A DNA stretch of 64,000 nucleotides from Ephydatia muelleri. Lineage: Eukaryota > Porifera > Demospongiae > Spongillida > Spongillidae. Shown here piece by piece: positions 48,644 to 58,868 of this stretch. The notes beneath the pieces were generated by a model. It was not told where the DNA came from. It searched no databases and saw nothing but the letters and a program-made list of their open reading frames with translations. Positions within the stretch are counted from its first letter, which is position 1; each line of letters opens with the position of its first letter. The stretch is from NCBI GenBank assembly GCA_013339895.1, contig JABACO010000005.1, forward strand, positions 6,976,205 to 7,040,204. The letters run 5' to 3'. Made by a program: the position numbers and the translations under genes.

Positions 48644-49084
48644 AATTGCGGGTTTACAAATTACTAGTAAGAGTAGTATACTATAGCAATAAAGCTAAAG
48701 TCTATTTTAATATTACACCTGAGCGTCAAAAAGAAACAAGTCATGGCCGTGTTTAGCTCCGAGTGGAGGATAAACACAAGAGCGGAGGAACCGAGCCAAC
48801 AAGGCTGCTTTCGGTTGTTGTTTTCGTCCAAATACTTTCCCGCCCCTCCCCCCGCTTGTACTAGAAGCTGAACAAGAGCAAGAAGGAAAATAACAAGGCT
48901 ACATGGTTTTGGTTTGTTTCGCTTTTGAAAAAACTCGTCGCGGTACGCACAGATCCCCTACCCCCGGCCCCCTTCCGGTTCTTATTAGGACATCGGTTCT
49001 TAAATGGAAAATTACCCTTATAGACACGTGGCCCCTGCCAGCTATCGGCGGCCCTGTCAATACACAACGCAGTAACAGTGCGCT
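48644..49084. other. No gene recognised
   Basis: Between the pogo remnant and the hAT leader fragment. Open frames on both strands around 48900-49140 have no domain signal. Confidence 0.45.
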
Positions 49085-49235
49085 GCTTGAGTGCTGGCAC
49101 ATACACAATAGGTTTGTTTGCATAACACCTACAGTGTAATGTATTTTGAATAGCGCTGTTTACGTCATTCCTAAACAGGTGTTTACCGCAACACACCCTC
49201 TCCTTTTTTATTTCAGTGCAAAATGAAAGCTGAAG
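49085..49235. repeat. hAT 5' leader fragment
   Basis: Copy of 18376-18510 up to AAATGAAAGCTGAAG, where it is cut precisely by the start of the next element. None of the hAT coding region follows on the other side. Confidence 0.8.
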
Positions 49236-49552
49236 CAGGCCCGTAGGCTGGGGGGCTGGGGGGGGGGGGGGGGGGGGGGGGGGGGTCGGTCGGTGGCCCC
49301 CCGCCCGTCCAACCTACCATCAAAAAAGCTCGTCCAAGCTATAGTCCCGCATTCATATATATTATACGGATACTACAGTGTATTATGACAAAATTATTCC
49401 TCGCTGTATGCGTCTTTACATGAGTGTGAGAATGAAAAATTATTTAGCGAGCGCGAGATAAATGGGGCGCCGACAACAACGTAGCGGTGATGTAATCCAT
49501 CCGCAGCTGTGGGAATCAGGGTCTGGGTAGGAGACTACAGCCTACGGGCCTG
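49236..49552. mobile_element. MITE with 15-bp hAT-like inverted repeats
   Basis: A 317-bp element with perfect 15-bp terminal inverted repeats CAGGCCCGTAGGCTG and CAGCCTACGGGCCTG. Directly after the left repeat is GGGGCTGGG and then a G28 tract (49258-49285). Flanks are similar but not identical (AGCTGAAG on the left, TTGAAGGT on the right), so a clean 8-bp duplication is not shown. The first ten bases equal the left terminus of the hAT at 30091, suggesting that the same transposase family could mobilise it. No coding capacity. Confidence 0.8.
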
Positions 49553-50216
49553 TTGAAGGTTGTTGCACAATGAATATCCTGACGCAAGTTACCACAGTTA
49601 TGATATTCACCGTGCCGCAATCGTGTTCAGTTAGTACCCATGTTTTGCACAGGAGTTATTTAGTCTGACGTCACTACTGTTTCATTGCATAGATAAGTGG
49701 GACAAAAAGACCTACGCCCAGAAATATTGGAATATGACGTCACGTACATGGTAACAGAATATTGCTATCGAACTGCGTAAAAATGTGGATGTTTGCTAAA
49801 AGATGCAACAAGCACGGACGTTAAAGACTGAATACTGTAAGAATCCAGTCTGTTTTGTATCGATTTTAGCAAGTGCCACGAGTACAGCGTACACCATTCG
49901 GTCACGGTGTGGCTGCAAAGTGACAGCATCTCGCGGTAGTCCCTTTACTCATTGACTTACACACACAGTCAGGAACTTTTCCTTGGTGGGTCAAGTATAA
50001 CACTGTGCTATAGATGGGACGGAGTAAGTTTTTCATTAGTTTCGAAGGTAGCTCTCGATATTCGTCCAAAGTTAAACCATGTCGATGGGCCATGACAACC
50101 GGGTCGCGCTATCGTATACACGTATGATTCGGTCAAATGTTATTCGATTCTTTATTAATGCTAGAGGGACTATCAATGTGAATAGCACATAGAAAATAAA
50201 AAAATGGAGATAGGTG
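49553..50216. other. 3' flank of RAG1-N-like gene, no gene seen
   Basis: No coding exon recognised. Contains several TGACGTCA-like words (near 49668 and 49735). No inverted repeat matching the other flank of the RAG1-N-like gene could be found by eye. Confidence 0.4.
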
Positions 50217-53200
50217 TTATTGGGATTTTTTGGCTCTTTTGCTTGGGGGTGGTTTTGCTGTAATAAGTGTAGGTGATATGCTAAGCAGGTGCTCCTTCAT
50301 AATGTATTTAAGTTTCTCCACTGGATGGCTGGTTGAGGAGACCGTGGAGTAAGTTTGGTATAGACGATTGAACCTTGCATGTATGGACTCGGCTCCTTGT
50401 TCTCCCATGAGCCCAAATCCGATGTGCTGATTGGATCGGATCCAATCTACTGCATGGTCTTCCAGCATATGCATCTTTATCGGGATGTTCTCACCAGGAA
50501 ATGTAGCACGAAAATGTGCCATAAAAGTGGCAATGGCATGTTCTAAATGATGATTGATACAATGAATTATACTGCATTCAGACACAATGTGCTGCATTTC
50601 ATACCTAGATCATTACATCCAGCTTCCGACACATAATTCTGATTGTAAATGAAGTGGCACTTGGCAAACAGTGAGAAAGTCTGCTTGAATGTTCCAGCTA
50701 CCATTTCTGCTTCCTGCAAGAGGGCAGGGGCCTCTCTCTGAGCCATAGCAATTATGTATGATGATAAAGTTTCCAGGTTTGTGTGCTATGAGTGTGAGTC
50801 ATTTACTATATGATCAGTGCTTACATGCATATTATATGCAATGTACCTCAAGTGTCTTGTGTACGTGGTTGCCCACAAATGCACCACCATGGTAGTTCTG
50901 CGACGTACGCCAAACGATTGTAGAGCTATGTCTAAGGCTTTGACAAAAGGCCCTTCTTTTGATGAAAACCCTTCCTCTACTTTTTTTTCCAAAACCTGTA
51001 CTTTCTTCTCCTTTAGAAATTATATGCAGTAAATATATAATGCAATTATTAGTACTTAACTTACTGCAGCCTTTATCTCCTTTCTACACTCATCAATGTG
51101 TTCCTCAAAATTTGCGAGTATACTGTTTGACTGTCCGATTGCAACTGTTAGATAAGTCTGGTGCTCAACAAGCATAGTTAGATATTGCACAACTGTGTCA
51201 AGTTCAGCCTTAGCTCTATTTAGCTCCTGCAGGTTTAGTACATGATTTGTATAGGAGGGTGACAATGTGCTATGTCCACTGTGGATGAGTGCCATCTTCA
51301 CATCAAGATCATGGCAGGCATTCTCAAGAAGATTAAAGATCTTCAGGAAAATGCCCTGGCTAATGTGTAGCCCTGGCAAGCAAACCTACAAAATATGCAG
51401 TTATGTATACAGATGCACTGGTATTGCGAACTGTGCACCTACTTGTGATAGCGGAACATCAAAAAAGGGTTTGGATATGCAGTTGTAAAATTCCTTGACC
51501 TTTTTTGCATTCCCACCAGAATCCAAGAAACGTTGATGATTGTCATGAAATGATTGCAATGAGCGGCTTTGACTGCACCCGGCTCTCATAGACATTGACA
51601 ACTGCATCTCATCCTGGTTTATGGTGCAATACGGGCATGGATGGCGACCTGAATGGATAGATGGTTGTGTTGTCTTATGCATACAACAGCATACAAGTCA
51701 AGTAGCAGTTCAGGACTCACCATTAGCTCCAGATAAGCCATAAAGTTTGCTCAGGAACTCATAGTCACCACAGATAAAAATACGCATTGAATATTCTCTA
51801 TAGTTAGCAAGTCAAGTTATAGCAATTAATTATTGCATCAAATTTTTCTACCTCCATTTCATGCCTTGAAGGGATTCTATCTGAGGCTTGTACCGGTCCA
51901 GTGCCATGTGAAGATTGGTAGTAGAATCACCAGCTTCAAATACAGAAAAAACACACGTGTTCTGAACTGAGTTAGGGGTGGGTGTATTCACAATTTGGAA
52001 ATTCATTTTAAATGAGCTTCCACCCTTATCTCCACCCACTTTAACCCAAATCTCTGTTTCAGGGATTCTGCCATTGTGCCACGTTAGGTTATTGCACCTA
52101 GAGAACAATTGTTAATTGGTACTTTTGGAATTGTTTTATTTTATTATTTACCTGGCATTATCCTCGAGTAGGTCAAACACAGAATCTTGAAGTCTGGGGA
52201 TGAAAGCATGAGGAGCACCTCTGACCTCTTCATTCTTTGATGCCGTCAAGAAAGTGAAAGGAGCAATCTCTGCATCCAAGTTATCACCTACTAAGGTGGC
52301 AGCAAGCTGGCGCTGCTTTCTTTCACTTGCTAGACAAATTCCTGATCCTTTGAGCCACCTACCAAATGTTTGTGTCATCCTTGCATTGCAATGTGAAGCA
52401 CAACTTATTTTAACACTAACCTTCTAATCATCCTTATTTTATTCCATGGTAGAGTTAGGTCAGCTTTAATGGCCAACCCTTGCTCAGGTGAAATATCAAG
52501 GGTTATACCAGCATCCTTTAGCAAGCTGTTCTTCTCATTCTTGCTGAGACTTCTGATCTCCTCCCGAAGGAGTATAGTAGGGTCATCACTGGTGAGTACA
52601 TGTCGCACCTTTTGAACTTGTTTTCTGTAGCGACGTAGTGTTTTACTGCTAGCCTTGCTTATTGGGCGCTTACTGTTTGTAACATGCACAAGTGTTATTG
52701 GCTAAAAAAGATAATAATTTCATCATTGCCTATACACTTATCATGTCATTTACATGCCTACCCTTCCTCCAGTTGGAACAGTAATGACATCAGGCTCTGG
52801 ACTGGAAGATAACATCCTGTGTATAATTCTGGCTGGTGAATCCTGGTCTTGGCCTTGCTCACAATTTATTGGTGGTGAGCATGATATTGATGCTTGAGCT
52901 ACTAATGCTGGTGGAGCTAGCAAAGGTAAGGAAGTGGGAGAGCTTGCATTGCACTTGTGGCTTTGATACAATCCTGCCCTGATGTCAACATTGCAGGAAG
53001 AACAATGTAGAGCTACATCCTTGAGCAAGTTCACATAGATGCTAGGAGCTGACTTGAGACTCTCAGCAGTCAGTTTGGTGCAGCAGCCCTTGCATGGACA
53101 TTGCAGGCATCCATTTTTAACCAAATAATGGGCCAGACAGTCGGCACATACAACTGTTTGGCATGGTAGCTGAATGGGCCTGTGGAGGATGTCACAGCAA

Positions 53201-53758
53201 AGGGAACATTTCAAGTTATCCAACACTGAAATGGGTTGAATTGCTGCAAGTGGCATCCCTTTTATTATATTCTTCTTGTTTGGTGCAAGATGTTGAATGT
53301 GTTTTAGGAGCAGTTCTACTAAGGGCGTTTTAGCCTTGTGTGGTCTTCCACCATGATGTTGAGCCCTAAAATGGTCCAAACCTAGGATTTGAGTATAAGT
53401 TATGTAGGTTAACGTTGCTACTACATCCAGCATTACTCCTCACCTTGCACTCATCATCTGATGCATGAGCTTCCCACTTGTACAGTTCCATGCGGCTGTT
53501 GAAATGGCGATGTTGACTCACTGCCTTTAGCTTGCGCTGCATCGCGTCGTAGCAACGCTTGCAGAACGAATGTGGGTGAATCTGCGCTTCATCATTTGCA
53601 GCATCCAGTCCAAAGCATGAGTGCAACTCCGACGCAAACGCCGAACACAAGTAAACCCTTGGGTGACTGGCCTTCAACTGCTTCCTTCCTTTCTTGTGGA
53701 CCAACAAGGATCCACACAAGCGACAATGCAATTTGAGCTGACATAAGTGGAAGTCCAT
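50217..53758 (-). CDS. RAG1 N-terminal-like zinc region fused to non-RAG core (N-RAG-TP-like)
   Basis: Eleven minus-strand exons: 53444-53758, 52762-53381, 52421-52701, 52152-52379, 51852-52097, 51721-51797, 51443-51648, 51065-51385, 50847-51010, about 50610-50737 and 50217 to about 50603. GT-AG borders agree in phase from exon 2 through exon 9. The N-terminus has HCRLCG, IHPHSFCKRCYDAMQRK and YKWEAHASDDEC, as in the RAG1 N-terminal zinc dimerisation region. Then comes a RING-like domain (CSLCCDILHRPIQLPCQTVV then CADC; the usual ligand His after the third Cys is Thr) and a C..C...H motif (HCSSCNVDIRAGLYQSHKC). The rest is not the RAG1 core: LAIKADLTLPWNK, EIWVKVGGDKGGSSFKMNFQ, YGLSGANGRHPCPYC, PGLHISQGIFLKIFNLLE, IPIKMHMLEDH and FGLMGEQGAESIHARFN. 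Frame breaks are needed at the exon 1/2 junction, near 50900 and near 50610, so it is probably a recent pseudogene, or the sequence has indels. Confidence 0.7.
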
Positions 53759-54358
53759 TGTAGTCTCCCTTGAATCATAGGTAAAAATATATAGATTTAT
53801 ATAGATTATTCATACTTTTTGTGATCGCTAAACTATCAAGACAGCTCGAGAGCCACTCTGTAACCTACCTTTTTACATAGAATGACGCCCCTAATCAAGG
53901 TCCAAGTGTTTAGGAACTTAAGAAAAAGTTCCTGAAGCCCACGGCATCAATTGGACTAAACGAGGTCACCCGTATGTGCGCACGTGACCCTAATAGATAT
54001 ACTTCCCGACGGTCTGAGAAGAGATATTTGCACATGCATTGGGCATAGATAGGTGCAGAAAGGATCTGTGTATATGTATACGCACTGCATACACCTCGTA
54101 GAGGCTCCCGGTCTGCAGAAAACGGTACGAGGTTGAACGGTCCGATAATGAGCTCAATGATACCATATTCCGGCACATTTTAATGAATGTTCTAATTATA
54201 CCCTTTTTGTCCCGGTTGAAACATTAGTGACGTATAGCGTGGATTCACGCACGCGACGTGTCTATTATTGTTTTGTACTGTACGGTAGAAATAAAGATTT
54301 ACGGTATTATACTGGAGGCAAATTCGGTCATACTCAGTATTGTTTAATCTTTGCAATA
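53759..54358. other. Divergent intergenic region
   Basis: 600 bp between the RAG1-N-like gene (leftward) and the TMEM86-like gene (rightward). Open frames here have no domain signal. No TATA box is evident for the rightward gene. Possibly a shared promoter region. Confidence 0.4.
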
Positions 54359-55060
54359 ATGGAGCTGCTTGCGTTCCTCCTTAAATACGGAGTTCTGTGC
54401 TCTTTGCACTTTTTCCTCGGCATGAGGTCACCTTACAATGAGAAACCCTTCGTCAAACTCGTCACTCGGAGTGCACCCCTCTTCCTTCTCATCACCACCG
54501 TCGCCAGCGAGACATCCAGCACCAGGTCGCCGCTGTCGGGCATCTCTGGGCCCACTTACGCCGCGTTCTTCGGCCTCGTCTTCTCCATGCTGGGCAATGC
54601 CTACGCCATGTATCCTCAGTTCCAGCTCCTAGGTCTCTTGTCCTACGTCATCAACCTCTCTCTCTTTACCACACTCTTCGGAGGAGGGATCCACCTGTTC
54701 GTCGATACGGACGCGCCTTCCCTCGTCGCCGGAGTTGCAGTAGCGTTGGCCACGCTGGTCGTGTTTTTCAGCGTGGTTAGCGCCCTCCGGGGGTTCGTGC
54801 ACCTTGTAGCCACTGCCGTATACTTCGCCTTCCTCTCTGTTATGCTTTGGAGTGCCCTTGTGAAGTTCCAGAGGGACGAGACCGGGTCCAACACTCTCGG
54901 GGCTGTCAGTGCCGGTCTCTACTACCTGTCGCACCTCCTCATGGCGGTGGAAAAATGGCGGGCTAGTGGCCTGCCCCTCCTGTCGTACTTATCCCCCGCG
55001 GTGAATTATGCGGCTCAACTTGCTCTGGTCATGAGTCTGTTTACTGCCAAGACCCAGTAG
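54359..55060 (+). CDS. TMEM86/YhhN-family membrane protein (lysoplasmalogenase-like)
   Basis: Single-exon protein of 233 residues. I choose the ATG at 54359 (MELLAFLLKYGVLC) because the longer frame to 54227 adds a non-membrane segment absent from the family. About seven to eight hydrophobic helices fill the protein. Family landmarks are GLVFSMLGNAYAMYPQFQLLG, YFAFLSVMLWSALVKF and a C-terminal LGAVSAGLYYLSHLLMAVEKW. YhhN/TMEM86 proteins are ER or plasma-membrane enzymes; some hydrolyse the vinyl-ether bond of lysoplasmalogens. Two acidic positions that I expect in active members (Asp in the SLLGD-like and SD-like motifs) read Asn and His here, so activity may differ. The coding sequence is markedly richer in G+C than its surroundings, consistent with a functional host gene. 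Confidence 0.7.
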   Translation: MELLAFLLKYGVLCSLHFFLGMRSPYNEKPFVKLVTRSAPLFLLITTVASETSSTRSPLSGISGPTYAAFFGLVFSMLGNAYAMYPQFQLLGLLSYVINLSLFTTLFGGGIHLFVDTDAPSLVAGVAVALATLVVFFSVVSALRGFVHLVATAVYFAFLSVMLWSALVKFQRDETGSNTLGAVSAGLYYLSHLLMAVEKWRASGLPLLSYLSPAVNYAAQLALVMSLFTAKTQ

Positions 55061-55560
55061 GGATGCATGATGCAACGTATACCATTTGAATTTTATAGTG
55101 TTTTCTTTTTAACTTTGCAAAATGCAGTAGGTGTTTATGTTTCTGTATTCGACCTTTGACCGTTACTTGGGGAGTTAATTATCTGCCATGAATATATGTA
55201 CCTCAGTACCAAACATATGTTCTGATTAGAGCACACGTGCAATAGTTATTAGCAGTAGGTGTAGCACATCAAGCTGAGACACCAAGCCTACTGACATGTG
55301 TGAAGGTTGTTCAAGTGTAGGGAATAATGACCCTGGTGCTTTGTGTCAAACCATGGGATTAGTTCAATATGGTTCAATGGTGTAATCTGAGAGGAAACAT
55401 GTCTGAGCTTGGAACCGGAAGGACATGGAAGCACACAACTCATGCCCAGGGTGTGCTCCTCCAATTTGTTTGCCACGAGCTCCCCAGAAAGGCTGTACTT
55501 TACTATATTTAGTGGATCAATTGTGATGTGTGTGTCCAGTTGTGTTTTTAAAAGTGTTCT
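55061..55560. other. 3' flank of TMEM86-like gene
   Basis: No gene seen. Probably holds the 3' UTR of the upstream gene. A short open frame at 55409-55663 runs into the adjoining minisatellite and has no domain. Confidence 0.45.
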
Positions 55561-55564
55561 TGCA

Positions 55565-56160
55565 TGTACAGTACATTATTTATCACACACCCACACATAC
55601 ACTCACACATGTACACAATGTACACTCACACATACTCACACATGTACACACCCGCACATGTAAACACATACACGTATGTACACTCACACACACATGTACA
55701 CATATACACCACACACACATGTATACATATACACTCACACACACATGTACACATATACACCACACACACATGTACACATATACACCACACACACATGTAC
55801 ACATATACACCACACACACATGTACACATATACACCACACACACATGTACACATATACACCACACACATGTACCACACACATGTACACATATACACCACA
55901 CACATGTACACATATACACCACACACATGTACACATATACACCACACACACATGTACACATATACACCACACACACATGTACACATATACACCACACACA
56001 CATGTACACATATACACCACACACACATGTACACATATATACACTCACACACACATGTACACATATACACCACACACACATGTATACATACACCACACAC
56101 ACATGTATACATACACCACACACACATGTATACATATACACCACACAGTAACACACACGT
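55565..56160. repeat. 26-bp CA/TG minisatellite
   Basis: About 22 units of CACACACATGTACACATATACACCA with length variants. The sequence is open in several frames on both strands because of its composition, giving His/Thr-rich and Cys/Val-rich artefact frames. It fills the gap between two convergent genes. An (AACAATAAC)n block follows at about 56300-56340. Confidence 0.95.
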
Positions 56161-56400
56161 CATTTGATACACTGCGAATACAAATGGTCAGTACGCTGAG
56201 CAAAAGACGGTTGCACAATACCAGTGTGCAAACCAAATGGAACACGCACATCATGACAAACTCAAGAGCACCTCACTACACGTGACAAGAACAAAAGTCA
56301 CACAACAATAACAATAACAACAATAACAACAATAACAACAGCCACGTGACAAGAGCCCAGTCACATGCAAAAAGCACCAGTCACATGACTAGAGCACCAG

Positions 56401-58804
56401 TCACATGTCTCCCTGCTTGTCGCCGCCATTGACAGCCATTGCATTGCCTTCAGAGGACTCAAACTTGGTTTCCCTTTCGCCGTTGGTAATTGCAACCTTT
56501 CCAACTCTAGCCGATTCCAGAGGCGCAGTCTTGGCACCTGGGTAGAACCTCCAGGCAAAGAAGGTGCAGATGGAGGTGAGGATCATGCCGACCAGGGGGA
56601 AGGAAATGAGTCTGTAACTGAGGAGGTCGTTGTCATACACCCAGCAGTTGCCCCTGCTGCCACACTCCTCCTGCCAGTGGAGGCAGGACGTGTCGAACAG
56701 GGCGCCGTAGATGAGGGGGCTGGGGATGTTTCCGAAGAGCCTGAACAGCATGGACTGCACCCCTAGGGCCAGAGGACGCATGTCGTCGGAGACACACCTT
56801 GGTGGGTGGGGCAGGAGGGGGGGGGAGGGGGAGGGAGAATGCAATGCTCTTAGGATTACGTACGCAACGACGTAATGTGTAATAGGATTTGTAATCAATT
56901 TTCCTTGATACCCTTAGGGTAGCATGTTCTATTTTTACAGTAGTACGTAGGCATTGTAGAAAAAAATCCTACGTGTATCTCAAACTGTGTGCATTTTACA
57001 GTCACCTGCTTTAATGAATGGTGCAAACACATGGCATTTTGTATCTCATGCACTGAACTCACATCATGTACACACACCCACGCACGCAAACATACACACA
57101 TACACACACTTCACACACAACACCACACATAACATACATCACACAACACACACACATTGCACACACATCACACATACCACATCGCACACACACACAACTG
57201 GTACGAAATCACATGCTCACCTCATTGTAATGAACACCATGGGAACCTTGAGCACAAAGAGGAAGTACAGGAAGAGTGTGGCCACTATCAGGTAGATGGG
57301 GAGGTACTGGCATCCATTGTCACACACCCCTACAGTGGCTGTGCTGTTCTGCAAGGCTTGCTCGAAGGTGGAGTTGTGTGCAGCCATGAGGTTGTAAGCA
57401 ATACACGAGCAGGAAGCTAGCTCGCCCTGATGAGGAGCAGAGGAGGGGTGAGGTAAGGAAAGGGGAGGAGAGACAGAGGTAAGGAAAGGGGAGGAGCGGC
57501 AAAGGTGAGGGGAGGAGTAGTGGGAGGAGTAGGAGGAGGGGCAAAGGTGGGTCATGAAATGGCATGATACTTGGATCACATGACCATCATGACGTGCAAG
57601 GACTCTTACATGGGAGCCATTCATGCAGCCAGCTCGGCAGGGGGAGAAGTAGGTGTGGTCATCTGCTCCGCACACTGGCTCATAATTGGTGGAATTACAC
57701 GCGCAATGCGAGTTACAGAATGACAGCAAGCTGCCATTTGACACAAAGTTTGAACTGGAGTGAAGGGGTGGGGAAGAGAGGGTTGGGGGGGGGGGGAGGG
57801 GATAAGTGTCAGTGAATAAGATCAGATGGCCCAGGATGCAAGTTGCCAGAGGTGGTGATAGGAGAATGAATATCATAGAGACCACGCCCACCGATGACAG
57901 TACTATATTCACGTAGTGTTTAAAAACCTGCCTAAAAACACTCCCTCACCAACTTGAAGAATCCACCCACTTCACAAATAACTGGAGACAAGTCCTAACA
58001 CTTAACACACCCACAGATAACTTGCTTTTAGAGTACCCCTCTCTGAACTTTGCTTAGAGCACCTGATGGTGACCCCACCCACTGACCTTTTCTTAGAGTA
58101 GCTGACAGTGACCCCAGCTAGCTCCACAGTGGGGCAGTGTGTGATGAACCCAATGGTGGGCAGTATGGCTACCAGGGTGACCAGCCACACACCAGCTGAC
58201 ACTCTCTTTGCCACAGACTTGAGGAGAAAGATGAGAATGGCTCCTGAAATGACCCCTGTTATGCCTGTGAACACACCTAGGAGAGGAGAGGGAGGGAGAG
58301 GGGGAGGGAAGGGAGAGGGGAGGGGAGGGAGAAGGGGAGGGGGAAGTGGGGAGAGAGGGATGGTGGGAGTGTGAGAAACAGAAAGGAATGTTGGCAAGTG
58401 CCAGGATGCATCTAAATGTAGCTCTTTCCTCTCACTTGTCACATATGTCACAGGCAGTGCCCAACCCTACAAAATTCCTCCCTCCACTCTCTCAGTGTCC
58501 CAGTGCTCTGTCAACATGCACAAATCTCACATGGAAGGCAATGTCCTCTTGACATTGGCTAAAGGCAGGCCTCTGCAGTGGCCACCATCTTTGTTCATGC
58601 ATTAATCTGAGCTCAGCAGAGGAAGCGAGAGATGTCCAGACGTTACATACCCAAGCAAGTCAACTACATGATGCTAATTCCTTCCCCCTCCTCCTCCTCC
58701 CTCCTTCCTCTCTTCCACCTCCCTTGTCACATACAATCATATTAATTGTTTGTGATTTGTCACACATTTACATTTAATCATGCCACACATGAAAAAACAA
58801 ACAC

Positions 58805-58868
<64 letters not shown>

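Noticed and set aside
54629..54934. Minus-strand open frames over the TMEM86-like gene
   Set aside because: Shadow frames; highly charged composition without motif.
55530..56285. Several long open frames on both strands
   Set aside because: By-products of the 26-bp CA/TG minisatellite; His/Thr and Cys/Val periodic peptides.
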